DNA of 64,000 bases from Verrucomicrobiia bacterium DG1235 (GCA_000155695.1 DS990592.1:2651973-2715972), one strand, 5' to 3'; shown: positions 17,720 to 27,139, numbered from the stretch's first letter. Numbers and translations are program-made. The notes: generated by a model not told the origin, from the letters alone.

Positions 17720-19000
17720 ATGAATACATTTTTAAAAATAGCCACCTTCTCGATCCTCATTTCCGCCCCAGTTGTAGCGCATGCGCAGGGAAGCTTGAAG
17801 CCTCCTGCTGCACCCGCCCCTACCCAAAAATCACTTCAAGAGATATGGGAAAAAATCGAAGACCTGTCTGAACAAAACGATCACCTTAAGACCGAAATCG
17901 ACAAACTCAGCGAATCCCACAATCATCAATCGAACTATCTGGCAGCGCTTTTCCAAGATCAACTGCCTTGGGAAAACACTTTGGTAGATGATGAGCGAGA
18001 AGCAGGGCTATATTCATCTTTGGCATTCAACAGTTTAGGACACCCTGCAATTTCGTATCTTCGCTTTACACGCGGCGATTTATATTTCGCTCAATTCGAC
18101 GGTTCGGAATGGACTAAGACTCTTGTAGACCCACAAAATGCAGGCTTCCACTGTTCGCTCGCATTCAATTCTAATGACCAACCCGCAATTTCATATTTAG
18201 AGAATATCAACAAAGACCTCAAATATGCCGAATTCAACGGAAGCGAATGGGTTCGAACAAGAGTCGATAGTGAAGGAAATGTAGGCTCTTTTACGTCATT
18301 GAAGTTTAGCCCGAATGGAGCACCTGCTATAGCATACTTAGACACGGACAGTCGAAGAATTAAATTCGCTCAGCGACTACGTTCCGTGTGGGAAACATCG
18401 TTCGTCGAGCCAAAGGTCGAAGCTACCGGGAACCCCTCTTTTGCCTTCTCTCCAAGCGGCATCCCCACAATAGCCTATGTCGATTCTATATCCTCTACGC
18501 TCAGGTACGCACAGTACGACGGGAATAAATGGATCGTAGACGAAATCCTAACAGCGCATCCTCAATCTGCCGCATCGCTCGCTTTCGGACCTAATGGTAA
18601 AGCCACAATAGCTGTTTCCGAAGGAACAACCGAGCAACTAATTCTTACGAACCCTGAAGCCCTCACTGCGAATTCAATGACAGTTGATTCTCTTGATGGC
18701 TCCGGCCCCGATATCTCACTCGTTTTTGATCCCTATGGACACCCATCTATAGCATATACTCACTCAGGCACCAAAAGTTTGAGGTTTGCTCGCTACGACG
18801 GCTCGGAATGGAATATAAAAACGGTATACACTTCGGATGAATCCACTATATTCTACGCATCCCTAGCATACGACTTGGACGGACAACCTGCAATATCCTA
18901 CTACGAAAGAACAGAAGGTGATTTATATCTAGCATGGAGAAAAATCCCAACGAAAAACCGCGTACCCGTCGTCATCCGACCACCACTGCAAAGGCAATAG
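17720..19000 (+). CDS. Exported protein with coiled coil and a seven-repeat beta-propeller
   Basis: A 426-residue protein with signal peptide MNTFLKIATFSILISAPVVAHAQG and a Pro/Ala linker. A short coiled coil follows (IWEKIEDLSEQNDHLKTEID, about residues 42-70). From about residue 93, seven repeats of 40-50 residues follow the pattern SLAFNSLGHPAISYL...LYFAQFDGSEW (versions: SLAFNSNDQPAISYL, SLKFSPNGAPAIAYL, SFAFSPSGIPTIAYV, SLAFGPNGKATIAV, SLVFDPYGHPSIAYT, SLAYDLDGQPAISYY). Seven copies fit a seven-bladed propeller, and the N-terminal coiled coil could trimerise it as in tail-fibre or adhesin stalks. Its 3' end overlaps that of acpS by 29 bases. Function unknown; a binding or adhesive role is inference. 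Confidence 0.7.
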   Translation: MNTFLKIATFSILISAPVVAHAQGSLKPPAAPAPTQKSLQEIWEKIEDLSEQNDHLKTEIDKLSESHNHQSNYLAALFQDQLPWENTLVDDEREAGLYSSLAFNSLGHPAISYLRFTRGDLYFAQFDGSEWTKTLVDPQNAGFHCSLAFNSNDQPAISYLENINKDLKYAEFNGSEWVRTRVDSEGNVGSFTSLKFSPNGAPAIAYLDTDSRRIKFAQRLRSVWETSFVEPKVEATGNPSFAFSPSGIPTIAYVDSISSTLRYAQYDGNKWIVDEILTAHPQSAASLAFGPNGKATIAVSEGTTEQLILTNPEALTANSMTVDSLDGSGPDISLVFDPYGHPSIAYTHSGTKSLRFARYDGSEWNIKTVYTSDESTIFYASLAYDLDGQPAISYYERTEGDLYLAWRKIPTKNRVPVVIRPPLQRQ

Positions 19001-19379
19001 CACTGTCTTCAGTGTGCGAAAGGCTAATAGCTACATGCTCGCCGCCGACTTGGTAGAGCAGCAGCTTCCCCTTCTCATCAAGCTCGACTTCCGGCTGTCC
19101 ACGCTCTCCGGATACGACTCCCACAGACGTCCAATTCAGGTGCTCGCCGATGCCGGTTGAAAACGCCTTGGCCACCGCCTCCTTAGCCGCAAAGCGCGCC
19201 GCGAAGCGCTCGCTCGGATCCTTAAACTTCGAGCAATACTCGAGCTCCGCCTTGGTATAGACACGATTCAAGAATCGCTCGCCTTGTCGTTCGATCAGCT
19301 CACGAATCCGAGAAACGGATACGATATCGACACCGATACCGAGAACGGGACCTTTGAAAGGCAAAGAAATCGCGTCCAT
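18972..19379 (-). CDS. acpS: Holo-[acyl-carrier-protein] synthase
   Basis: A 135-residue AcpS. It moves 4'-phosphopantetheine from CoA to the serine of acyl carrier protein, giving active ACP for fatty-acid synthesis. Signatures are LGIGVDIVSVSRI (magnesium-binding Asp), the FAARFAAKEAVAKAF motif with catalytic Glu and Lys, and ISLSHTEDSAIAFAVV at the C-terminus. It follows pdxJ by 10 bases, the common bacterial arrangement, and is probably translated from the same mRNA. Its last 29 bases overlap the convergent propeller gene. Confidence 0.95.
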   Translation of the reverse strand: MDAISLPFKGPVLGIGVDIVSVSRIRELIERQGERFLNRVYTKAELEYCSKFKDPSERFAARFAAKEAVAKAFSTGIGEHLNWTSVGVVSGERGQPEVELDEKGKLLLYQVGGEHVAISLSHTEDSAIAFAVVVG

Positions 19380-19389
19380 TCGAAATCGA

Positions 19390-20148
19390 TTAAACGCCGG
19401 CGATCAAGGCCTTCATCTCACGCACCGCTTCATCGATGCCAAAGAAAAGAGCACGACTGATGATACTATGACCAATATTCAATTCGTTGAGAAATGGAAT
19501 GGTGATAACCTCGCTAACGTTGACGTAATTGATGCCATGGCCCGCGTTTACAACCAGCCCGAGCTCCGCCGCCAGCTCCGCGCCTGCAACTAACCGATCG
19601 TACTCCGGACCGCGCTCTTTCGAGTAGTAGGCATTGGCATACGCGCCAGTGTGAAGCTCCACGTATTTCGCTCCCGTCTTTGCGGAAGCCTCGATCTGAT
19701 TCTGATCCGGATCGATGAACAAACTCGTCTCAATCCCTGCATCCGCAGCCGCCTTGACGATCCGCTCGATACGGTCGAACTGGCCCGCCACATCTAGGCC
19801 GCCTTCTGTCGTCACCTCCTCGCGGCTCTCAGGCACGACACAGATCGTCTCCGGCAAAATCTCTAGCGCGAACGCGAGCATCTCGTCAGTCGCCGCCATC
19901 TCCATATTGAGACGCGTCTGAATGCACTCCCGCAAACGGCGGACGTCTGCTTTCTGAATGTGGCGAGCGTCCTCTCGCGGATGAACGGTTATCCCATGAG
20001 CTCCCGCCTTCTCGCAAAGCAAGGCGATCGTTACCGGATCGGGTTCTACGAATTGGCCGCAAGCTCGCGGACTTTCTTTATAACGGGCTTCGCGAACGGT
20101 GGCGACGTGATCGATGTTCACGCCCAGAAGAATACTTTGACTAGACAT
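19390..20148 (-). CDS. pdxJ: Pyridoxine 5'-phosphate synthase
   Basis: The ATG at 20148 (MSSQSILLGVNIDHVATVREAR) gives a standard 252-residue PdxJ; the frame extends upstream without family sequence. PdxJ condenses 3-amino-1-hydroxyacetone phosphate with deoxyxylulose phosphate to make pyridoxine 5'-phosphate. Visible signatures are GVNIDHVATVR, EKAGAHGITVHPREDARHI, LNMEMAAT, TSLFIDPDQNQIEAS, VELHTGAYA, and GLVVNAGHGINY near the C-terminus. It is the first gene of the pdxJ-acpS pair and divergent from the VC0807-type membrane gene 62 bases away. Confidence 0.96.
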   Translation of the reverse strand: MSSQSILLGVNIDHVATVREARYKESPRACGQFVEPDPVTIALLCEKAGAHGITVHPREDARHIQKADVRRLRECIQTRLNMEMAATDEMLAFALEILPETICVVPESREEVTTEGGLDVAGQFDRIERIVKAAADAGIETSLFIDPDQNQIEASAKTGAKYVELHTGAYANAYYSKERGPEYDRLVAGAELAAELGLVVNAGHGINYVNVSEVITIPFLNELNIGHSIISRALFFGIDEAVREMKALIAGV

Positions 20149-20210
20149 ATTCGTATTTTCCGCAAGGTATAGTGCTCGCCTACTCCCAACGCAACCCAAG
20201 CTTCTAAAGA

Positions 20211-20939
20211 ATGAGCGACGCTCACCACCCTGCCGCATCCCAGAAAAAGACGGAGAATTTCTTCGTAAATCTCGTCTGCAATCTCGCCCTCCCCATCATG
20301 GTTCTAAAATACCTGAGCGGGGAGGATAAGCTAGGCCCGGTAGCCGGGCTCATAGTCGCCCTCGCCTTCCCCGTTGGCTACTTCCTGTACGATTTTGCCC
20401 AGCGAAGAAACTACAACATCATCTCCATATTCGGCTTCCTGAACATTCTCCTTACGGGCGGAATAGGACTGATGGAAGCCGAGCCAAAATGGATCGTGCT
20501 CAAGGAGACAGCCATGCCGCTGATGATCGGTATTCTCGTCCTCGCCACCGCTAAACGAAAAAACTCCTTGCTCAAGACCTTCCTTTTCAACGATCAGATC
20601 TTCGATGTCGAAAAGATCGAAAGCCATGTTGACACGCCTGAGAAGAAGGTCGCCCTCGAAAGCCAATTCAAGGTGGCGAATTGGCTGCTTGTATTCAGTT
20701 TCCTGATCAGTGCCGCCCTGAACTACGTGCTCGCGGCGTGGATTGTGAAAAGCCCCGGCGGCACCGAAGGATTCAATCAGGAGATCGCCACTCTTACCTG
20801 GGTCTCTTGGGTAGTCATCACCGGCCCGACCATGGCCATTCTCATCTTCGCCCTCTGGCGACTCATCACCGGACTGAAGAAGCTCACCGGCCTCGACTTC
20901 GAAGGTCTTCTCCATGAGCAACACACCAAGGGCAAATAG
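20211..20939 (+). CDS. VC0807-family integral membrane protein
   Basis: A 242-residue protein with about six hydrophobic segments: ALPIMVLKYL, AGLIVALAFPVGYFLYDF, SIFGFLNILLTGGIGL, AMPLMIGILVLA, WLLVFSFLISAALNYVLA and ITGPTMAILIFALW. The pattern resembles the VC0807 family, a group of inner-membrane proteins of unknown role related to the six-helix half of some transporters. A cytoplasmic loop with DVEKIESHVDTPEKK sits in the middle and a short charged tail ends the protein. It is followed by a terminator at 21025-21058. Function not known. Confidence 0.72.
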   Translation: MSDAHHPAASQKKTENFFVNLVCNLALPIMVLKYLSGEDKLGPVAGLIVALAFPVGYFLYDFAQRRNYNIISIFGFLNILLTGGIGLMEAEPKWIVLKETAMPLMIGILVLATAKRKNSLLKTFLFNDQIFDVEKIESHVDTPEKKVALESQFKVANWLLVFSFLISAALNYVLAAWIVKSPGGTEGFNQEIATLTWVSWVVITGPTMAILIFALWRLITGLKKLTGLDFEGLLHEQHTKGK

Positions 20940-21024
20940 CCCTCCGCGAATCCCAAGACACCAGCTCGCCCCTCAAAAGGCTAGCGAGGGCGATCTCTCG
21001 AAACTGCCACTTCCCTAGCCACAA

Positions 21025-21058
21025 AAAAACGGCTCCGGAAAACCCGAAGCCGTTTCTT
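21025..21058. terminator. Bidirectional terminator between the membrane gene and gltA
   Basis: AAACGGCT-C-CGG (from 21027) pairs with CCG-A-AGCCGTTT (to 21055), with A's before and T's after on both strands. It can end both the plus-strand membrane gene and gltA. Confidence 0.8.
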
Positions 21059-21079
21059 AAAATCTGAGCCTAGCGAGTG

Positions 21080-22384
21080 CTACTGGCCACGACGGTCATA
21101 GTCCTCAGGAAGATTCCGTTCGACCGGACCTTGGTAAACCTGACGCGGTCGATTAATCTTACCCTTGGTCTGAGACGCGACTTCGTGCCAGTTCGCGATC
21201 CACCCCGGCATACGACCGATCGCAAACATGACCGTAAACATATCGAGTGGAATCCCGATCGCCCGCATCATGATGCCGCTGTAGAAATCCACGTTTGGAT
21301 ACAAGTTGCGACTCACAAAATAGTCGTCGTTCAAGGCGCTTCGCTCGAGATTCCGAGCGATTTCCAAACACGGATCGTCGACGCCGAGAGCATCAAGCAG
21401 ACGCTCACACGCTTGACCGATGATCTTAGCGCGCGGATCGAAATTCTTGTAAACGCGGTGGCCAAAGCCCATGAGACGCTTGCCGCTATTGCCGCTCTTC
21501 GCTTGCTCGATGAAACGGCTTCCGTCGTCTCCCTCCGCATGAATAGCCTCAAGCATCTTGATCACACCCATGTTGGCTCCGCCGTGCAACGGCCCCCAAA
21601 GCGCGCAAACGCCAGCAGTGATTGAGGCGAAAAGGTTCGCCCCACTCGATCCAACCATTCGAACCGTAGAAGTGGAGCAATTCTGCTCGTGGTCAGCGTG
21701 CAGGAGCAGGATCAGATCAAGCGCTTCGTAAACCGCTTTCGGAGCCGTGTACTCGTCGTTCGGACTTGAAAACATGAGATGAAGAAAATTCTCGGCATAA
21801 CCGAAGTCCTTCCTCGGGTAGTTGATCGGCAAGCCGTTCGCGATGCGGTAGGACATCGCCGCAACCGTCATCACCTTGGAAATCGCCGACGCTGAAGAAC
21901 GGTCGAAATTTTCCAAATCCAATACGCGGTCATTCGTCGAAAGCTCCGGATAATAGCTGCTCAAAGAGCCCATCATCGACGTGAGAATTGACATCGGATG
22001 AGCAGACGGCGGAAACGCCTCGAACTGGCGCACCATGCGCGTATCGATGTTGGTCGTCTTGATGAGGTCGCGCGAAAAGCGAAGGCGCTGAGTCTCCGTC
22101 GGCAATTCGCCGTAGATGATCAGATGAGCAGAATCGAGAAAATCCGCCTTCTGAGCGATCTGCTCGATCGGATAGCCGCGATAGCGCAAGATTCCCTTTT
22201 CACCATTGATGAAGGTGATCTCACTCTGACAGGAGCCAGTGTTACCAAAACCCTCGTCGAAGGTGATGTAGCCGGTCTGAGCACGCAGGGTGCGCAGATC
22301 GATCGCTTTCTCATTCGCAGTTCCCTCGATGATCGGGAAGGTTAACTCAGTGTCCTCGATTTTGAGAATGGCCTCTTTACTCAT
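21080..22384 (-). CDS. gltA: Citrate synthase (type II)
   Basis: A 434-residue citrate synthase from ATG 22384 ([17 protein letters not shown]); 14 further in-frame codons upstream look non-native. It condenses oxaloacetate and acetyl-CoA to citrate at the entry of the TCA cycle. Signatures include the N-terminal domain of hexameric enzymes ([29 protein letters not shown]), [32 protein letters not shown] and [17 protein letters not shown], which carries the catalytic histidine. A sigma70-like promoter and a perfect palindrome lie upstream (22428-22490), suggesting regulated transcription. The gene stands alone between hisH and a terminator. Confidence 0.97.
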   Translation of the reverse strand: MSKEAILKIEDTELTFPIIEGTANEKAIDLRTLRAQTGYITFDEGFGNTGSCQSEITFINGEKGILRYRGYPIEQIAQKADFLDSAHLIIYGELPTETQRLRFSRDLIKTTNIDTRMVRQFEAFPPSAHPMSILTSMMGSLSSYYPELSTNDRVLDLENFDRSSASAISKVMTVAAMSYRIANGLPINYPRKDFGYAENFLHLMFSSPNDEYTAPKAVYEALDLILLLHADHEQNCSTSTVRMVGSSGANLFASITAGVCALWGPLHGGANMGVIKMLEAIHAEGDDGSRFIEQAKSGNSGKRLMGFGHRVYKNFDPRAKIIGQACERLLDALGVDDPCLEIARNLERSALNDDYFVSRNLYPNVDFYSGIMMRAIGIPLDMFTVMFAIGRMPGWIANWHEVASQTKGKINRPRQVYQGPVERNLPEDYDRRGQ

Positions 22385-22427
22385 TGTCAGGCGGAAATTA
22401 GTTATTGGATCAAGTATTGGCGGCAAG

Positions 22428-22449
22428 CGGATTAGAATTATCTAATCCG
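22428..22449. promoter_or_regulatory. Perfect 9+4+9 palindrome, operator candidate for gltA
   Basis: CGGATTAGA, four bases, then TCTAATCCG: a perfect 9-bp inverted repeat 44 bases before the gltA start. It sits just after the predicted transcription start, a usual place for a repressor site. It has no T run, so a terminator role is unlikely. It could instead be a 5' leader hairpin. Confidence 0.55.
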
Positions 22450-22461
22450 AAGAAACACAAC

Positions 22462-22490
22462 TAATTAGCCCGAATCAGCTCCCGTGTAAA
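22462..22490 (-). promoter_or_regulatory. Sigma70-like promoter of gltA
   Basis: On the minus strand TTTACA (22490-22485) is followed after 17 bases by TAATTA (22467-22462). This predicts transcription start near 22455, about 70 bases before the gltA start codon and directly before the palindrome. The -35 box matches five of six consensus bases; the -10 box is weaker. Confidence 0.5.
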
Positions 22491-22546
22491 GTGCTGGCTG
22501 GCAAGATTCTAACTATTAGCAAAACTACAGGCCAAAAACAGCCTCA

Positions 22547-23170
22547 CTAATCACACTGAGCGACGAAATTCGCGTAGAGCTGCAAGCCCTTGGCCTGACT
22601 CTTCTCCGGGTGAAACTGGCTAGCCATCAAGGAGCCGACCGCCACCGAACTCGCGAAGGCGCCGTCATAGTCGGTGGCAGTAAGCACGATTGACGAGTCC
22701 TCCGGCACGATGTGATAGCTGTGCACGAAGTAGAAGCGGTCCTTTTCAGGATCCAGTTCGTTCCAGTAAGGCGAACCTGCCTGCACGAGCTTCGCGTGAT
22801 TCCAGCCCATGTGCGGAATGGTGAGGCCTGGACGCGACTTGAAACGCACCACCCGGCCGGATAAGACGCCCAGTCCCGTGACATCGTCTTCTTCCGAATG
22901 CTCGAACAATGCCTGCAAGCCGAGGCACACGCCCATGAACGGACGCTGCTCTTTCACCCAGGAGTGAATCAAGTCGTCGAACTTCACCGCTTTCAGTCCT
23001 TCCACGCAATCGCGCAAGGCCCCGACCCCCGGTAAGATCAGTCCATCTGCCTCGCCCACTTCCGCCGGGTTAGCGACGATGCGCGGCTTGGCTCCAATCT
23101 TCAGCAAGGCGTTCTCCACGCTGCGAAGATTGCCCATGCCATAGTTTATGACAGCAATGTCTTTGCTCAT
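22547..23170 (-). CDS. hisH: Imidazole glycerol phosphate synthase, glutaminase subunit HisH
   Basis: A 207-residue class-I glutamine amidotransferase. With HisF it supplies ammonia for making imidazole glycerol phosphate and AICAR in histidine synthesis. Signatures are AVINYGMGNLRSV, LILPGVGALRDC, the nucleophile motif GVCLGLQALFE, PHMGWN, YFVHSY and SQFHPEKSQAKGLQL with the catalytic His-Glu pair. It is the last gene of the hisD-C-B-H run, 39 bases after hisB. Its usual partner hisF is not in the window. Confidence 0.95.
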   Translation of the reverse strand: MSKDIAVINYGMGNLRSVENALLKIGAKPRIVANPAEVGEADGLILPGVGALRDCVEGLKAVKFDDLIHSWVKEQRPFMGVCLGLQALFEHSEEDDVTGLGVLSGRVVRFKSRPGLTIPHMGWNHAKLVQAGSPYWNELDPEKDRFYFVHSYHIVPEDSSIVLTATDYDGAFASSVAVGSLMASQFHPEKSQAKGLQLYANFVAQCD

Positions 23171-23209
23171 CCCAAATTTCCTCTCGTTCCGAAGGCGGCA
23201 GCTCGGCAG

Positions 23210-23806
23210 CTACAGCATTCCCTTTGTCGATGGCAAGCGGCCTTCCATACGCGGATCGACGCGCGATGCGGCATCGATTGCCCGCGCCATGCACTTGAAG
23301 ATGCTCTCCACGATGTGGTGCGGCTCTTCCCCGTACTCGAGTTCGATGTGCAGATTCGCCCCTAAGGTATTCGAAAAGGAACGACAAAACTCCTTGATCA
23401 GGATGATGTTGAAATCGCGGACGTAGTTCGTCGGAGACTTAACATTGTACTGGAGAAAGGGCCGGTTCCCAAGGTCGATAGCCACGCGCGTCAGGCACTC
23501 ATCCATCGGTAGAATGAAAAAGCCATAACGCGTGATGCCAGCCTTGTCGCCAAGCGCTTGCTTGAAAAGATCGCCCAGAACGATGCCTACGTCTTCCACC
23601 GTATGGTGGTAATCCACCTCGATATCGCCATCCGCTTTAACCTTCAGATCAAAGAGTCCATGACCAGCGAACAATGTAAGCATGTGGTCGAAGAAAGGAA
23701 TGCCTGTATCAATATCGGCACTACCCTTTCCATCGACAGTTAACGCGGCTACGATCGAAGTTTCCTTCGTCTCGCGCGTGAGAGATGCTATCCGTTCTTC
23801 AGCCAT
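23210..23806 (-). CDS. hisB: Imidazoleglycerol-phosphate dehydratase
   Basis: A 198-residue monofunctional HisB, without the phosphatase domain found in E. coli. It dehydrates imidazole glycerol phosphate to imidazole acetol phosphate using manganese. Metal-binding motifs are clear: [43 protein letters not shown] and [17 protein letters not shown]. The C-terminus [13 protein letters not shown] is typical. Its start overlaps the end of hisC by 19 bases, which suggests translational coupling. Confidence 0.96.
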   Translation of the reverse strand: MAEERIASLTRETKETSIVAALTVDGKGSADIDTGIPFFDHMLTLFAGHGLFDLKVKADGDIEVDYHHTVEDVGIVLGDLFKQALGDKAGITRYGFFILPMDECLTRVAIDLGNRPFLQYNVKSPTNYVRDFNIILIKEFCRSFSNTLGANLHIELEYGEEPHHIVESIFKCMARAIDAASRVDPRMEGRLPSTKGML

Positions 23807-24873
23807 TTTTGGATGGTTTCGCTCACATGGAGCATTTGATCTTCGTCACCCACACTGATACGCAAGAATGTGTCAGTCAAGGGACTGGATGGGAAATAAC
23901 GAATCAAGATCTTGTTCGCCTTGAAAAACTCGAAGAGTGATTCAGCTACTTCGCGGCCCGCCTCCCCTTTCGCGTTCTTCGGCTCGACGAACAGAAAATT
24001 CGCCGCAGACGGATAGCAAAACCAGCCTAGGTCCTCCCACTCCGCCCGGTAGAAGTCACGGGTACGCTTCAGCTTCTCGACCACAGCTTTGAGATAGCTC
24101 TGATCCCGGAGCGCTGCGAGCCCGCCTGCTTGAGTGAGACGATTCACATTGTAACTATCGCGAACCCGATCGAGGACATCGATAATCTCCTCGTTTGCCA
24201 TAGCGTAGCCAAGGCGAATCCCAGCCAAACCGTAAGACTTGGAAAACGTGCGAGTTACCACGAGATTCTTGAACTTTCCGAGCAGCTCCACCGCGTTTTC
24301 GTTCGCAAAATCCGCGTATGCTTCATCGACTACCACGATCCCATCGAAGCTCCCAATCACCCGGGAAAGATCTTCATTCGAGAAACCCACCCCGGTCGGA
24401 GCGTTCGGAGACGTAATGAAAAGAATGTTCGCGTCCAAATCCGCCAACGCGTCAAAAGGCAAGCTCATCGAGCGATCAAACGGCACCTCTACCGTGCCCG
24501 AATCCTGAATACCGCAAAGCACAGGATACAGCGAGTAGCTTGGCATTAGGTAGCTAACCGACTTCTCGTTCGCAAACGAACGCACGAGCAGATTCAATAG
24601 ATCGTCGGACCCATTACCGAAGATCACTTGCTCCGGCTTCAAGCCATGCAGTTTCGCCGCCTCCTCGCGCAAGGGGATCGCCTTCGCGTTTGGATAAAGT
24701 CGAAGCGACTCGTTCGCCGCCTGACAAACCGCCTCTGCTACCGCAGGACTCGGTGGATATGGGCTCTCATTGGTGTTGATCTTTATCCAACCCTCGCCAG
24801 TCGGCTGAAAACCGGGCGTATAGCCGTGGAGCTTCTGGATGTGAGGAAGAGCGTATTCAGAAGGTGAATTCAT
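23788..24873 (-). CDS. hisC: Histidinol-phosphate aminotransferase
   Basis: A 361-residue PLP aminotransferase of fold type I. It converts imidazole acetol phosphate to histidinol phosphate. Visible signatures are [51 protein letters not shown] and the PLP-lysine motif [19 protein letters not shown], with [12 protein letters not shown] at the C-terminus. It lies five bases after hisD and overlaps hisB. A related aromatic aminotransferase is the only alternative, and the his context makes HisC secure. Confidence 0.95.
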   Translation of the reverse strand: MNSPSEYALPHIQKLHGYTPGFQPTGEGWIKINTNESPYPPSPAVAEAVCQAANESLRLYPNAKAIPLREEAAKLHGLKPEQVIFGNGSDDLLNLLVRSFANEKSVSYLMPSYSLYPVLCGIQDSGTVEVPFDRSMSLPFDALADLDANILFITSPNAPTGVGFSNEDLSRVIGSFDGIVVVDEAYADFANENAVELLGKFKNLVVTRTFSKSYGLAGIRLGYAMANEEIIDVLDRVRDSYNVNRLTQAGGLAALRDQSYLKAVVEKLKRTRDFYRAEWEDLGWFCYPSAANFLFVEPKNAKGEAGREVAESLFEFFKANKILIRYFPSSPLTDTFLRISVGDEDQMLHVSETIQKWLKNG

Positions 24874-24878
24874 AGAGC

Positions 24879-26174
24879 TCAGCCCTCCTTCTCCAAGCGG
24901 GAGCTCACAGAACGCCCGTGCGCATCCAAGCCCTCCATGCGAGCAAAGGCCTCAACCGTTCCAGCCGCCTTTTTCAAAGCAGACTTAGAATAGCGGACAA
25001 GACTGGAACGACGCATAAAGTCACTGATCTGCAAGCCACTGAAGTGGCGTCCCGAACGACCGGTTGGCAACTCGTGACTCGGACCTGCCACGAAATCGCC
25101 CAATGCAGTCGCAGACCAGCCGCCTTGCATTATCGCTCCCGCCGTCGTGATCGACTTGATAAGCGGTTTGAACTGCTTCGGATCCACCTCAAGCTCCATG
25201 TGCTCTGGGGCAACATAGTTCGCTACTGCAGCCGCTTCCTCGTAATTCTGAACCACTACAGAGAAGAATCCGTCTTTGAGAACCGACTTAATCGCATCCT
25301 TACGCGGAAGCGACTTCAATTGCTCGCGAATCGCTGCTCGAATCGCCTTCGTCTTCTCCCTTGAGAGACTGACGAGAAAGATCTTTTCGCGCCCGGAACC
25401 ATGCTCAGCCTGAGCCAACAAATCGGAAGCCACAAAATCCGCATCCGCATGGTCGTCGGCAATGACGAGCAGCTCACTTGGTCCCGGCAATAAATCGACT
25501 CCAATGGTTCCGAAAACCTGGCGCTTCGCTTCTACCACGAACGCATTGCCCGGACCGTAAACCTTCAGAACCGGCTTAATTGACTCAGTCCCGTAAGCGG
25601 CGGCCCCGATCGCCATGATCCCACCAAAGCGATAAGCTTCGGTCACTCCCGAAAGATACATGGCCGCTAAGCAACCATCGGTGACCTTGCCGTCCGGACC
25701 ACATGGAGTGAAGGCAACGATCTCCTTCACCCCAGCGAGCTTCGCCAATGCAGCCGTCATAACGACCGTCGACACGAGATCGCGGGGGATGTAGAGACCC
25801 ACGCGCTCGAGCGGATAAAAGCGTTCGCCAATCGTCGCTCCATGAGCGTTTTTGGCTGTCCATGACTTTGGCAGAGCGTGCTTGTGAAATTCAGTCACGG
25901 AAGCAACGGCATCCTTTATCGCTTGCGCGTCTCCCTTCGCGAGACGCCGAACCGCAGCTTTCATTTCTTCACGGCTGATGCGGAACGCTTCCGGGGGAAG
26001 CGACACCTTGTCGATGCTCTTGAGAGCCCGCGCCACTCCAGCGTCACCATGCTCGCGGACTTCTCCGAGCACAGATGACGCCGCGTCTACGATCGACTGA
26101 GGTACTTCAGCGGATTTGCAAAAAGCGGAAAGCTTATCCCAAAAAGTTCGTGAATTATAGGCCAAGTCTGGCAT
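24879..26174 (-). CDS. hisD: Histidinol dehydrogenase
   Basis: About 431 residues from ATG 26174 (MPDLAYNSRTFWDKL); an ATG at 26210 is also in frame. HisD performs the last two NAD-linked oxidations from histidinol to histidine, with zinc. Signatures are YPLERVGLYIPRD, STVVMTAALAKLAGV, VYGPGNAFVVEAKRQVFG, DLLPGPSELLVIADD, LLAQAEHGS, the VAPEHMELE motif and AGPSHELPTGR. It is the first gene of the four-gene his run. TTGACG at 26241-26236 upstream could be a -35 box, but no convincing -10 follows. Confidence 0.96.
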   Translation of the reverse strand: MPDLAYNSRTFWDKLSAFCKSAEVPQSIVDAASSVLGEVREHGDAGVARALKSIDKVSLPPEAFRISREEMKAAVRRLAKGDAQAIKDAVASVTEFHKHALPKSWTAKNAHGATIGERFYPLERVGLYIPRDLVSTVVMTAALAKLAGVKEIVAFTPCGPDGKVTDGCLAAMYLSGVTEAYRFGGIMAIGAAAYGTESIKPVLKVYGPGNAFVVEAKRQVFGTIGVDLLPGPSELLVIADDHADADFVASDLLAQAEHGSGREKIFLVSLSREKTKAIRAAIREQLKSLPRKDAIKSVLKDGFFSVVVQNYEEAAAVANYVAPEHMELEVDPKQFKPLIKSITTAGAIMQGGWSATALGDFVAGPSHELPTGRSGRHFSGLQISDFMRRSSLVRYSKSALKKAAGTVEAFARMEGLDAHGRSVSSRLEKEG

Positions 26175-26266
26175 GACGACACTTTTGCTACGCCCCTTCG
26201 CCCAAGGCAAAGAGAAAGTTTGGAGACCGAAACGCCGTCAAGAGGCGCGCGTTCACGCGAACTCAA

Positions 26267-27055
26267 CTATTCGTATGTTGTCGGCACACGGAATCGTTCC
26301 GTATCGATCGATTCGTTGATCTTAATTGATGAATATGAGATTTCCATCGTCTGCTCTCCGAACTGAGTGACTGACCGGACAATCGTCGTCTTCGGAAAGA
26401 CCACTCCATCCACCTCGAGTTCTCCCTCGTACGAGAAAACGACTCCCTTGTCGTTTACCATATGCATGACTCGACCGGTTTCAGGATCTATGAACCGACG
26501 AAACCAAATTCGGTCGCTGTGAATATACTGCAGCACTATCGCTTGCTCGCCTTTCACCTCTCCCGTGCCCAGATACTCGATACGTCCATTACGAGTCGGA
26601 GGTATTTTTAGGAAACTCAAAGAATCGATGACTGTAGCCTCGAGATGCCTGACGTCATCAACTCCGTAGAAATCTAAACTGTAGGTATTCGGGGAACTAA
26701 GGCTTTCGACTTTTATCCAGGCCTCAGTTCGATTGAGGCTAGTAGTCTCCTTGCTACCGTTAATCACTGAAACGAACTGATGATAGTTCGGGCTTTTGAA
26801 AACAGATTCTACCGTTCCCGAAGCCCCATTCCCGTAAACGAGCACCCCCTGCGAATGTATGGTTTTAATCGCATCCAATTTAGCAGCGCCGCCCAGGTAC
26901 TTGCGGGCAAGAGCAACTGTCTCCTCTACTTTCTGAGCGCGTTCCGCCTCTGTAAGCTCCGGCTCGTCGGACGAGTCTTGAGCCTGTGAGAAAAACGGCG
27001 AGAGTACGAGAAAGGCCACTGTAAGGGCAAAGGGCTTAACTAAGAATCGATTCAT
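26267..27055 (-). CDS. Exported protein of the LolA/outer-membrane lipoprotein-sorting fold type, role unknown
   Basis: A 262-residue protein with signal peptide MNRFLVKPFALTVAFLVLSPFFSQAQ. After an acidic helix (DEPELTEAERAQKVEETVALARKYLGG) comes a beta-rich domain with AIKTIHSQGVLVYG, NRTEAWIKVES, YLGTGEVKGEQAIVLQY, RFIDPETGRVMHMV and FPKTTIVRS. This layout resembles secreted LolA-like proteins of unknown function in which a concave beta-sheet binds a lipid. The assignment is by pattern only. It stands alone between hisD and guaA. Confidence 0.6.
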   Translation of the reverse strand: MNRFLVKPFALTVAFLVLSPFFSQAQDSSDEPELTEAERAQKVEETVALARKYLGGAAKLDAIKTIHSQGVLVYGNGASGTVESVFKSPNYHQFVSVINGSKETTSLNRTEAWIKVESLSSPNTYSLDFYGVDDVRHLEATVIDSLSFLKIPPTRNGRIEYLGTGEVKGEQAIVLQYIHSDRIWFRRFIDPETGRVMHMVNDKGVVFSYEGELEVDGVVFPKTTIVRSVTQFGEQTMEISYSSIKINESIDTERFRVPTTYE

Positions 27056-27139
27056 AATAACTGGGGCTTGAAATCTAGGCTTCTAAAATGCGGGGACAGC
27101 CGTTCTGTGTTTTCCGAATGTAATCAAAAAAGGAATACG

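Noticed and set aside
27056-27139. Hairpin ACAG-CCGTT-CTGT after guaA as terminator
   Set aside because: Four-base stem only and no clear T run on the minus strand.
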